Source of the DNA: Natronocalculus amylovorans
GTDB lineage: Archaea > Halobacteriota > Halobacteria > Halobacteriales > Haloferacaceae
DNA length: 64,000 nt
Direction of reading: 5' to 3'
Assembly: GCF_023638035.1 (NCBI RefSeq)
Contig: NZ_JAKRVX010000004.1
Coordinates: forward strand, 124,001 to 188,000
The position numbers and the translations under genes are program-made. A model generated the notes under the pieces. The model was given only the letters and a program-made list of their open reading frames with translations. It was not told where the DNA came from and ran no database searches. Positions 35,014 to 43,311 of the stretch are shown here, one piece after another; position 1 is the first letter of the stretch; every line of letters starts with the position of its first letter.

Positions 35014-35811
35014 CTATTCAACAAGCGATCGCGGCGCACCAGCCAACGAAACAAGCGCATCGGCCTCGATATGATGCACGTCGCCCGGAATGACGAGCAG
35101 ATGCAGCGGCTCACCAAACTCTTCAGTAGCAAGCACAGACAACGTGTCAGCTCGGACAACCGGCTCAGGACTCCCTGCACGAGCAACAACAACCGCCAGC
35201 TCATCTTTCCACCCAGAAGCCAACAGCGCCGCCGCATAGTCGGCCGTCATAAACTCCTCGTGCTCATCAGGCCCACCCCGCCGAGGCACATAATCCACCT
35301 TGATATCCAGATAGACGATCGTATGCAAGCCGCGTTCACGATTCGCTTCGATCGAGTCGATCATACTTTGTGGCACATCATCCCCACCGTGGACGAACGG
35401 GAACGGCAGCGTCACTGCTTTGCCAAAGCGATAGTTCTGCAAGCCAGTCAATCCACTCGCCGCAGTCTCAGCGGTCACCCCATGAATCACACGAGTCTCA
35501 ACCCCACGTTCTTCGGCTCGAATCCGAAGATCGACGTGCGTTGTTGAGATCATGGTATCACCCGCCGTCAGAAAGACCACGTCCTCGGTTTCTGCAGCCG
35601 AGAGGATCGGCTCTGGATCCTGCTCAACGCCAGCGCGATCGCGGACTTCAATCTCAACATCGTGTGCAGCCTCCAACTCCGAAACGGTTGCCCCCACTAA
35701 CTGACTGGTGTAGAACTCAGCAAAAACGCGATCGGCCGATAGAATCCGGTTCCGGCCTTCAACAGTCACCGATGATGCGTCATAGAGCCCAAGCCCAACA
35801 AAGGTAAGCAT
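35014..35811 (-). CDS. dph5: diphthine synthase
   Basis: A 265-residue SAM-dependent methyltransferase of the tetrapyrrole-methylase fold. N-terminal TFVGLGLYDASSVTVEG, TAGDTMISTTHVDLRI, then IHGVTAETAASGLTGLQ and VYLDIK are the Dph5 signatures. It methylates the histidine side chain of elongation factor 2 on the route to diphthamide. Full length. A decayed piece of the same gene lies at 33686-33764. Confidence 0.95.
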   Translation of the reverse strand: MLTFVGLGLYDASSVTVEGRNRILSADRVFAEFYTSQLVGATVSELEAAHDVEIEVRDRAGVEQDPEPILSAAETEDVVFLTAGDTMISTTHVDLRIRAEERGVETRVIHGVTAETAASGLTGLQNYRFGKAVTLPFPFVHGGDDVPQSMIDSIEANRERGLHTIVYLDIKVDYVPRRGGPDEHEEFMTADYAAALLASGWKDELAVVVARAGSPEPVVRADTLSVLATEEFGEPLHLLVIPGDVHHIEADALVSLAGAPRSLVE

Positions 35812-36006
35812 ACAGAGACTGGTTGGCCGATCGGATTAAACACCGCGATCGATCAGTCGACGAGACACCCTTTTAACAGTGGATCTGTGTTGCTGATGGT
35901 GGCGCATCTCACCACAATGACAATGAGTACCACAAAAATCTGATCTTACAATAACTACGAGCGATCAGATTGTATACTTCTCAAAGTATAATAGCTGACA
36001 GATGTA

Positions 36007-37812
36007 ATGATAATCAAATCAAGACGTATGTTGTACCCTAACTCTCCAACCTACGTTGGAGCGATCGTTATTCACGACAAGGACGAGGTTATCCACGTTA
36101 CAAGTTCATTTCTGTCACTCTTCAATTTTGACTCTCGTGAGTCAGTTATTGGGGCATCAATTCGTGACTATATTGCACCTTCAGACCACGACAGATTAGT
36201 TGGTCAGTTCGATCGGATTGAGACAGGCTCCACACCCGCATTAGGCCTCGCTATCACGATTTTAGACGGGAGTGGCGACTCTCGAGAAGTGATCACGCTC
36301 AGCTCACCCATCAAGTGGGAGGGCCAAAACAGAATTCAGACGCTCTTTTTTGATATTGATTCGGAACTCAATGCCTCCGGACTGGTCACGAAGACGATGG
36401 ATTCCTCGCCGATCGGGATCTCCATCGCTGATGCTCGACAAGATGATGAGCCACTGATCTATATCAACGACGGGTTTGTCCAGCTAACAGGCTATCCACG
36501 CGAAGAAATCATTGGGCAGAACTGCCGGTTTCTACAAGGGGAACAGACCAGACCGGAGCCTGTGGCGAAGGTACGCAATGCGATCGAGAATGAGGTACCA
36601 GTCACAGTCGAATTACGGAACTATCGCAAAGATGGATCGATGTTCTGGAACCGGCTCTCAATCCAACCAGTCACCAATGACGATGGCGATGTGACCCACT
36701 TCCTTGGCTTCCAAGAGGACATATCAGCACAGAAGGCATACGAACAGGAACAGACATTGTTCGAAACACAAGCGAATGCGGTTGAGAAGTCGCTGTTTAT
36801 TACGGATGTCGACGGGACAATCAAGTACGTCAATTCACAATTCGAAGAGACAACTGGCTTTATGGCTACGGAAGCGATTGGGCAGACGCCACGGATACTC
36901 AACTCTGGCGCACAAGACAGCGCGTTTTACGAAGCGTTGTGGGAGACGATTACGGCTGGTGAGGTGTGGGAAGCAACCATTACGAACCAGCGGAAAACCG
37001 GGGAGCGATATACGGTTGAACAAAAGATCGTTCCGATTACGAATGGACATGGAGAAATTACACATTTTGTGTCTGTTGAAGATGACGTCACTGACCAACA
37101 GTTCACGGAGGAAGTGCTTGGTGTGATGAGTCGTGTCCTCCGACACAACGTGCGGAACTCGGTCAACGCGATCCAGGGGTACGCTGAGATGCTCGAAGAC
37201 AAGACAGTAGATCCAGGTGACAGAGCCGCACTGAGAGCGATCCAGAATCAAGCCGCACAATTAGAGGCAATAAGCAACAGGTCACGTGATATTCGTGAAC
37301 TCTTTCGGCGGCGATACGAGCAACACACGATGGGCGTCGAAACGATTGGAAAGTTTGTCGAGCAACGCAGAGCACGTCATCCGGATGTAGATATCGACTT
37401 TTCGATCGATGTGAGAGGTGGTCGCCACATTCAAAACGGGAGCCTGCTCCAGATTGCAATCGATGAGGCCCTCGAAAATGCAATCGTGTATAGTGACCAA
37501 GAACGGCCACAGATCGAAGTCACAGTAACAGAACTCGTAGACGCAGGAAGTATTCGCATTGAGATTGCAGACGATGGCCCCGGAATCCCGCAAGATGAGT
37601 GGAACGTGATCTTAAGCGGGACAGAAACACCACTCGCGCATGGATCGGGGATCGGCCTCTGGATGATGTACTGGACGATCACCGCATTAGGCGGGACACT
37701 TGAGCTCACGGATAACGAACCTCGAGGGAGTATCATCACCTATGAGCTTCCGATCGGCACGATCGAATCCGATCTCATAGAGCAGAATGATCAAAACAGG
37801 CCAAACAAATGA
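36007..37812 (+). CDS. LOV/PAS sensor histidine kinase
   Basis: A 601-residue soluble protein with three PAS-type domains (about 12-120, 125-245, 250-365). The second carries the LOV flavin-binding signature GQNCRFLQG with Cys176 as the photo-adduct residue, then NYRKDGSMFWNRLSIQPV. The kinase core follows: H-box VLRHNVRNSVNAIQGY (His380), N-box EALENAIVY and G-boxes DDGPGIP and GSGIGL. This predicts a cytoplasmic blue-light or redox sensor. There is no receiver gene nearby, as is common for haloarchaeal kinases. Confidence 0.9.
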   Translation: MIIKSRRMLYPNSPTYVGAIVIHDKDEVIHVTSSFLSLFNFDSRESVIGASIRDYIAPSDHDRLVGQFDRIETGSTPALGLAITILDGSGDSREVITLSSPIKWEGQNRIQTLFFDIDSELNASGLVTKTMDSSPIGISIADARQDDEPLIYINDGFVQLTGYPREEIIGQNCRFLQGEQTRPEPVAKVRNAIENEVPVTVELRNYRKDGSMFWNRLSIQPVTNDDGDVTHFLGFQEDISAQKAYEQEQTLFETQANAVEKSLFITDVDGTIKYVNSQFEETTGFMATEAIGQTPRILNSGAQDSAFYEALWETITAGEVWEATITNQRKTGERYTVEQKIVPITNGHGEITHFVSVEDDVTDQQFTEEVLGVMSRVLRHNVRNSVNAIQGYAEMLEDKTVDPGDRAALRAIQNQAAQLEAISNRSRDIRELFRRRYEQHTMGVETIGKFVEQRRARHPDVDIDFSIDVRGGRHIQNGSLLQIAIDEALENAIVYSDQERPQIEVTVTELVDAGSIRIEIADDGPGIPQDEWNVILSGTETPLAHGSGIGLWMMYWTITALGGTLELTDNEPRGSIITYELPIGTIESDLIEQNDQNRPNK

Positions 37813-37915
37813 TATTTTGAAATATGACACTTCAGGGTATCATTATCAAGACGACTGTGAGCGATAGTGAATATACGCTCGATATGCTTACCCTCATTCA
37901 CAGAGGCATTTCTGT

Positions 37916-38656
37916 ATGAGTTCGAAAGAACGGATCGCCGTCTGGATAGTCGTACTCGTCGTTGCAACGATCGCCGGTGCCATTATTGCACTCGACTACT
38001 ACAGCTACGAGGCAACGGACACAGACATGACTGCGATCGAAACAGAACAGGGCGTCTCGATCGATCGCTACGGGCAGGGCTATACAATTGCGAGCGACCA
38101 GCCAACCACAGACACGATCGGACTCGTCTACTACCCCGGAGCACTTGTTGACCCAGCAGCTTACCTGCAAACGCTGGCACCGATCGCTGGCGAAGAAGAT
38201 GTCCACATCATCATTCCAAAGATGCCGCTTGATCTTGCGATCACCGATGTTAACCGGGCCGATCGAATCCAATCGGACTATCTAATGATCGACACCTGGG
38301 TTGTTGGTGGACACTCCCTTGGTGGTGCAGCAGCCTGTCGATACGTCGAATCCAGCGAGACGGACGGACTCCTTTTGCACGGCTCGTACTGTGATGTGGA
38401 TATCTCCGAGCAACCAATTTCAGTGCTCTCGATTCTTGGAACGGAAGATAAAATCATCAATCAAGAAGCTGAACAAACAGGAAGAACACTGCTGCCACCG
38501 GATGCAACGATTGTCGAAATCGAGGGAATGACACATGCGCAGTTTGGCTCCTATGGCGAGCAACGAGGTGATGGCACCGCGACAATCACCGACGAAACTG
38601 CACGCGATCGCCTCACCGAAACGACACACCAATGGCTCGCTGAACAGTTCCACTAA
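37916..38656 (+). CDS. membrane-anchored alpha/beta hydrolase
   Basis: A 246-residue protein with an N-terminal hydrophobic anchor (IAVWIVVLVVATIAGAIIAL) and a small alpha/beta-hydrolase domain. The nucleophile elbow GGHSLGG is at about residue 130 (Ser), ILGTEDKI supplies the acid and GMTHAQFGSYGEQRGDG the catalytic His. The active site should face outside. The family resembles carboxymethylenebutenolidase-like Abhydrolase_5 proteins; the substrate cannot be read. Confidence 0.85.
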   Translation: MSSKERIAVWIVVLVVATIAGAIIALDYYSYEATDTDMTAIETEQGVSIDRYGQGYTIASDQPTTDTIGLVYYPGALVDPAAYLQTLAPIAGEEDVHIIIPKMPLDLAITDVNRADRIQSDYLMIDTWVVGGHSLGGAAACRYVESSETDGLLLHGSYCDVDISEQPISVLSILGTEDKIINQEAEQTGRTLLPPDATIVEIEGMTHAQFGSYGEQRGDGTATITDETARDRLTETTHQWLAEQFH

Positions 38657-38660
38657 TACC

Positions 38661-38925
38661 ACACCCACACCCCTCATTTCGTCTGTTCTTCGCTCCGAAG
38701 GTAGGGGGCTGTCTGGACGATCGGAGTATACTCTAACCACCCCACTATTCGTTCGTTATGCTGACACATGGCACACAGCTACAAGTCCGATCGGGTACAC
38801 CCACACCCCTCATTTCGTCTGTTCTTCGCTCCGAAGGTGGGGTGGGGTGTTGAATGAGGGCACAAATGACCAAAATGTTGAACACCCACACCCCTCATTT
38901 CGTCTGTTCCATGCTCCGAAGATAC
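38661..38925 (+). other. replication origin, upstream ORB cluster (three copies)
   Basis: Three same-direction copies of ACACCCCTCATTTCGTCTGT at 38667-38687, 38803-38823 and 38888-38908. Two are followed by the inverted repeat CTTCG-ctc-CGAAG and a G-rich run (GGTGGGGTGGGGTG). Their reverse complement (ACGAAATGAGGGGTGTGGG) matches the haloarchaeal ORB layout with its terminal G-string. Orc1/Cdc6 from the adjacent gene is expected to bind them. Confidence 0.8.
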
Positions 38926-38945
38926 CCCCTCGATCGCAGCGACAG

Positions 38946-39040
38946 TCACAAAAAGCAAAACATATATAAACCAAACGAATCACACGAAACATACAAAACA
39001 AGGTATATATACAGTTAGTAAGTAACTAGCGTATACTAAT
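38946..39040. other. AT-rich tract before orc1 (probable unwinding element)
   Basis: About 95 bp with few G/C bases, including CAAAACATATATAAACC and GGTATATATACAGTTAGTAAG, directly before the orc1 start. It contains the gene's TATA box and is a good candidate for the duplex-unwinding element of the origin. Confidence 0.6.
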
Positions 39041-40231
39041 ATGGACGATCCGTTTACAGATATTACACAGACCCTTTTTGAGGACAAGAATATCCTCTCG
39101 GAGGAATATCGTCCAGATATTATTCTCGAACGCGACTCCGAAATTGAGGCATATACAAACGCACTCAAAGACGTTCTCTTTGGGCGAAACCCGGCAAACA
39201 TCTTCATTTATGGGAAAACGGGTGTCGGCAAAACTGCGGTCACCGAGTACATGATGGATGCGCTCCGATCGGAAGTACAGAACCGTGCTGAAGCAGACCC
39301 CCTCCACGTCCACTCGATTAACTGTAACGACCATACGGTTTATCGAACGGTTCGAGCACTCATTAACAGCATTCGAGACGACACAGACGATACCTTCCCG
39401 GAAACCGGTCTCTCAACGGCATACGCTCTCGACACACTGTATGAGGAGATGGACGATCGCGAAGGATCGTTCCTGTTCATTCTCGATGAGATTGACCACC
39501 TTTCCAATCCAGATTCACTGTTGTATGAACTGCCCCGTGCACGTGCAAACGGAAATCTCTCAACAGCACGAGTTGGTGTAATCGGTATTAGCAACAACTA
39601 CACGTTCCGATCGACACTCAGTCCAAAAGTCAAAGATACGTTGATGGAAAAGGAGATCTCGTTTTCCCCATACGATGCAAGCGAGCTCAAATCGATCCTC
39701 ACCCAACGTGCTGAAAAAGCGTTCATTGAAGATGCGTACGATAACTCCGCAATCGCACTCTGTGCTGCAATCGCAGCCAAAGACACAGGGAGTGCACGGC
39801 AGGCGATCGATCTGCTTCGAGAAGGAGGCGATGTTGCTGAAGAGCGCGATGCAACCACAATCACTGACGAACACATCCAACTTGCAGAAGAGCGTGTCCA
39901 ACGCGGCCGAGTAAAAAACAAGGTTCGAGACCAGACGATTCATGGCCAACTTGTGCTTGAAACCGTTGCCCGACTCGAACTCGATGAAAAAACACCTGCG
40001 AAATCAAAAACGATCCGAACACAGTATGAGAACGTTGCAACAAATTGGGGTCACGATCCACTGACAACGCTCAAAAGTATTCAAAATCACCTCGCAGATC
40101 TAACAATGCTCGGTTTTCTCGATCGAACGGAACGTAATGAAGGCCGAGCTGGTGGTGTCCACTTCAAATACGAACTTGTCATGGACGCTGATGCAGTTCT
40201 TGAAACTCGACGCGATCTTGAGAGTGCATAA
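39041..40231 (+). CDS. orc1: Orc1/Cdc6 replication initiator
   Basis: A 396-residue AAA+ initiator. Walker A YGKTGVGKT at about residues 57-65, Walker B FILDEIDHL at about 146-154, sensor 1 region GVIGISNNYTF, then sensor 2 (SARQAIDLLREGG) and a C-terminal winged helix (HLADLTMLGFLDRTERNEGRAGGVHFKY). It binds the ORB repeats and recruits MCM. The gene lies between ORB clusters on both sides, as in haloarchaeal origin modules where each origin has its own initiator. Confidence 0.95.
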   Translation: MDDPFTDITQTLFEDKNILSEEYRPDIILERDSEIEAYTNALKDVLFGRNPANIFIYGKTGVGKTAVTEYMMDALRSEVQNRAEADPLHVHSINCNDHTVYRTVRALINSIRDDTDDTFPETGLSTAYALDTLYEEMDDREGSFLFILDEIDHLSNPDSLLYELPRARANGNLSTARVGVIGISNNYTFRSTLSPKVKDTLMEKEISFSPYDASELKSILTQRAEKAFIEDAYDNSAIALCAAIAAKDTGSARQAIDLLREGGDVAEERDATTITDEHIQLAEERVQRGRVKNKVRDQTIHGQLVLETVARLELDEKTPAKSKTIRTQYENVATNWGHDPLTTLKSIQNHLADLTMLGFLDRTERNEGRAGGVHFKYELVMDADAVLETRRDLESA

Positions 40232-40330
40232 GTCCTCACACCTGTCGGGAATACATTCCACATCTGTTGAGAATACATTCTTGTACTTCTGTTTTGATAG
40301 CTGAGCCGTATCGCCAAGGTGACTCTTACC

Positions 40331-40520
40331 ACCAACACACCCCTCATTTCGTCTGTTACACTGACACACGGACCAATACACTATATTTGAATCTTTTCAA
40401 CCCGGTTACAATCACCGATATTATCCGATCGATACACCCCCCCACCCCTCCTTCGGAGCAGAGAACAGACGAAATGAGGGGTGTGGGTGTTGCATATAGA
40501 CCCCTCATTTCGTCTGTAAC
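40331..40520. other. replication origin, downstream ORB cluster (three copies)
   Basis: ORB-like repeats at 40337-40357 (plus), 40464-40484 (minus, AACAGACGAAATGAGGGGTG) and 40501-40517 (plus, shorter). The last two face each other 16 bp apart, and the middle copy carries CTTCGGAGCAGAG, the other arm of the flanking hairpin. The interval 40360-40440 is moderately AT-rich. Two GAATACATTC units (40249 and 40272) lie just after the orc1 stop. Confidence 0.75.
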
Positions 40521-41201
40521 TCGATCGTGCACGCGCTCAGCATTAAATAAGCGTTGGAAAGACGTGGAGGCAGGGACCAGTGCCGCAGGTGGTGCCATCA
40601 GATGATCCGGCGACGATCGGTATGATGCCTCCAGCACACACTGTGTCCACAACCCTATTAAAATTATCTCTCAATTTACCAAGAGATGGGCGGTGACAAT
40701 CCGAAGGACTGTCGAAGTGTGGATATGCCTACCCAATCACGCTGCGCAGTATGCTCGCTACGCTCGACAGTCGATCGGTGGTCTCACTGGGGGCCATTCC
40801 CAGTACCAATTGTATTCAGTAGCTAAATTAAAAAATATATGTGTGGTTTCACAATCTTTGTCAAGAAAATAAGCGTATAGTAGCCACAGATCATCTGTAT
40901 ACAGCAGCCACGTATGTTTCACGTTGTCACTGACCATATTCACAATTCATCAGCAATTGTTCTCTCCGAATAGTCGGCGATCGCTCTCTTCACGATAAAA
41001 ATGCGTCAACGATCGCCCACACCCAACCAGGTGTAAAATTTGTATACCGTTCGCCGACGCAATTTTACCCACGAAAACAGTTAATATAAATATACCGTTA
41101 ACAACGATATAAAATGTTATTAAGATAGTTACCAAATAACTATCATTATCACGATAACATCTTCAAAGTACTGACACGGAGACAGTCGAACGGTCGGACA
41201 T
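40521..41201. other. intergenic stretch rich in short inverted repeats
   Basis: No credible gene. A perfect 8-bp hairpin GATAGTTA-ccaaa-TAACTATC lies at 41125-41145, followed by TTATCACGATAA (41147-41158). The last 120 bp are strongly AT-rich. These lie just after the stop of the small membrane protein on the minus strand and could be its terminator or an extension of the origin region. Confidence 0.5.
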
Positions 41202-41381
41202 TCAATACCGTGGTCGGAGATCAGAGAGGATTCGACGACCCAGCGCTAACAGCCCGAGCAGTACGATCGCATAGACGATCGCCCCTCCCAACCCAATCAA
41301 CCCAAGCCCAACAAGGAGCAACACACTTGTTAGTGAAATCACTGCAATTCCGATCCACAGCACTCGATCGTTTTCGCTCAT
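41202..41381 (-). CDS. small two-segment membrane protein
   Basis: A 59-residue protein, MSENDRVLWIG to RRILSDLRPRY. Two hydrophobic stretches (IAVISLTSVLLLVGLGLIG and AIVYAIVLLGLLALG) are joined by a Gly-rich turn and followed by a basic end. The size and layout match the small membrane proteins common in haloarchaea. Its frame has the start ATG and codon pattern of its neighbours, so I consider it real although short. Confidence 0.6.
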   Translation of the reverse strand: MSENDRVLWIGIAVISLTSVLLLVGLGLIGLGGAIVYAIVLLGLLALGRRILSDLRPRY

Positions 41382-41544
41382 GCTCTCAGTTGGTCGGTTC
41401 TTGCATGTAGGCTCACCGCTTGCGGTCGAGGATAATTAAGTCGAAAAACGAATTCTCGATCGCTTACGGTGAGACGACAGTTCTCAGCAAGAAACATCGT
41501 CTTTGATCGACTACGAAAATTCAGGGGATCAAACCCTTTTTGAA

Positions 41545-41616
41545 GCCGGTGGAGGGATTTGAACCCTCGGCCTAATCCTTACGAAGGATTCGCTCTGCCA
41601 GCTGAGCTACACCGGC
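41545..41616 (-). tRNA. tRNA-Thr (anticodon CGT)
   Basis: The minus strand folds as a complete cloverleaf of 72 nt: acceptor GCCGGTG/CACCGGC, D arm GCTC/GAGC, anticodon stem AATCC/GGATT with loop TTCGTAA, and T arm GAGGG-TTCAAAT-CCCTC. The anticodon CGT reads ACG threonine codons. No CCA is encoded and no intron is visible. The 3' end is followed by TT. Confidence 0.95.
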
Positions 41617-41732
41617 ACGGTGTCGTACACTCTGTAGTACCGCGATCGATCGGATAAGCGTTGCGAAAGAAGTGACGACTGCTACTTACAACCATACAGA
41701 AACTTTGCAATCCGATCGACCTATTTTACTCA

Positions 41733-42773
41733 TCACTCATCGACGCGATCGAGCCGGAGATCGAGACAGACGTTCACCTCGTGTGGTGAGTACGATCGCA
41801 CAACCGTCTCACCGATAACAGTCACCGAATACGCGCCCGCAGCAGCAGTCTCAAACCGCTCAATTCCCGGTGTAAACGGATCGGCCGCTGACTGGATATC
41901 GTAGTAGTGAACCACACACGAGTCACCTGCAACCTCGATCGCGGTCTCGACAAACGCATCCGCACTGTGTGGCAGGTTCATCACGATGCGATCGGCCCAG
42001 TCGCCATACTCCCGACTCACATCTCGAACATCGCCACAGTGAGCAGTAATCCGATCGCCAACACCGTTTCGTTCGGCATTGGTGGTAAGATACTCGATCG
42101 CAGTGTCGTTCAAATCAACCGCAACAACAGCCGCCCCCCGTGCAGCTGCGGGGATGGCAAACGGGCCTGCACCAGCAAACATATCAAACACATGCTCACC
42201 AGCCGAAATCTGTTCTGACACCCGATTTCGCTCGGTTGCGAGCCGCGGCGAAAAGTACATCTCTGAGATATCAACAAGAAACTCGTGTCCATACTCCTTG
42301 TGAACCGTCTCCGTTGGCTTCAAATCGGCCTCGGTATCCGAGACCAAGACGTCCCACTCGCGGATCCGAAGCTCGCCTTGGATTGGAGAGGCTCGGTTGA
42401 CGATCGTCTTTGCAGGAACATGTGACTCACCGACTGCGTCTGCGATCTCACGTGCAGTCTCGGGATCATCTTCATCCAAAATGACGATATCACCAAGTCG
42501 ATCGATCGATGGCTCATAGCCGAGAATATCCGCAGGCGATTGTGGTTTCGATCGGCGCTCCAATGGCTGTGATTCAATCACAGCGGCCCCCTGTTCGGAC
42601 TCCAACACAGCACTCGCTCGCTCTGGGTCAGTCACTGGAATACAGAGTCGTCCATCGATCGACGTAATGGCATACGCTGCGTCCAACACATCAGCGTCTG
42701 CAAGCGCTTGTCGCGTTGTCTCCCCCGAAGTCGGGGCAACACAAACACATGGAACGGACTCCAACTCACTCAT
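41733..42773 (-). CDS. trm5: tRNA (guanine37-N1)-methyltransferase Trm5
   Basis: Start taken at 42773 (MSELESVPCV), 346 residues. A N-terminal D1-like region, then the Rossmann methyltransferase core: VHKEYGHEFLVDISEMYFSP, VFDMFAGAGPFAIPAA, VVAVDLNDTAIEYL and the catalytic MNLPHSADAF. It makes m1G37 in tRNAs to prevent frameshifting. Upstream in-frame sequence lacks protein-like character. Confidence 0.92.
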   Translation of the reverse strand: MSELESVPCVCVAPTSGETTRQALADADVLDAAYAITSIDGRLCIPVTDPERASAVLESEQGAAVIESQPLERRSKPQSPADILGYEPSIDRLGDIVILDEDDPETAREIADAVGESHVPAKTIVNRASPIQGELRIREWDVLVSDTEADLKPTETVHKEYGHEFLVDISEMYFSPRLATERNRVSEQISAGEHVFDMFAGAGPFAIPAAARGAAVVAVDLNDTAIEYLTTNAERNGVGDRITAHCGDVRDVSREYGDWADRIVMNLPHSADAFVETAIEVAGDSCVVHYYDIQSAADPFTPGIERFETAAAGAYSVTVIGETVVRSYSPHEVNVCLDLRLDRVDE

Positions 42774-42873
42774 GCTGTAGTGGTGATGGCCTAAACGAGT
42801 AACAATACCGTTTTTATTGTCGATCTCCCTGCAATCTCGATTGTATTTTGCAGGTGGAGGTACAAGCACATCT

Positions 42874-43167
42874 ATGTCCGACGACTGGGCAGACGATCCA
42901 CAGTTTCCAACGCCACAGCCTGGGCCCTCTGGCGATCGGCTCAAGGTTAGATTTGCGATCAGCCTACTTGTTGCGATCGCTCAATTACTCATTTTTTGGG
43001 ATCTCGTCCTGTCGTCACTACAGTTCATTTGGCCACCAACTGAACCACGAACGCAGTGGGTGACGTTCGTCCTCGTCTCTGTCGGCTCCTTCACCGTCAT
43101 TTCCGTGCTCATTGGCACGCTCATCGGTGACCAGCTGTACGATCGGTGGTTGAAGAACGTGATGTGA
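42874..43167 (+). CDS. small membrane protein
   Basis: Start taken at ATG 42874 (MSDDWADDPQ), 97 residues. An acidic, proline-rich lead (FPTPQPGPSGD) is followed by two hydrophobic segments (FAISLLVAIAQLLIFWDLVL and WVTFVLVSVGSFTVISVLIG) and a short basic C-terminus. Divergent from trm5. Function unknown. Confidence 0.7.
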   Translation: MSDDWADDPQFPTPQPGPSGDRLKVRFAISLLVAIAQLLIFWDLVLSSLQFIWPPTEPRTQWVTFVLVSVGSFTVISVLIGTLIGDQLYDRWLKNVM

Positions 43168-43224
43168 ACAAACGGTCAGATATACGAGTGAATACTGTTC
43201 TCTGCTAAACGGACTGTAGGTTTT

Positions 43225-43244
43225 ATATCATATTGTTATGATAT
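43225..43244. terminator. hairpin between converging genes
   Basis: ATATCATA-ttgt-TATGATAT, a perfect 8-bp stem, lies between the small membrane gene and btuD, whose 3' ends face each other. Bidirectional terminator or a protein-binding palindrome. Confidence 0.45.
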
Positions 43245-43311
43245 GTTAACTGGGCATATACCAAAGAATTGAGGCACCTGTTTCGCAGCAGTCGAGTCTG
43301 GCTCTCGGCTG

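Noticed and set aside
38661-40520. Regularly recurring 20-bp repeats as a possible CRISPR array
   Set aside because: Copies are 65 to 1450 bp apart, occur in both directions and surround orc1. Spacing is irregular and no cas gene is present; they fit ORBs.
41733-42944. A longer Trm5 starting at 42944
   Set aside because: The extra 57 residues are low in protein-like character and overlap the divergent gene's promoter; the Met at 42773 begins the family N-terminus.
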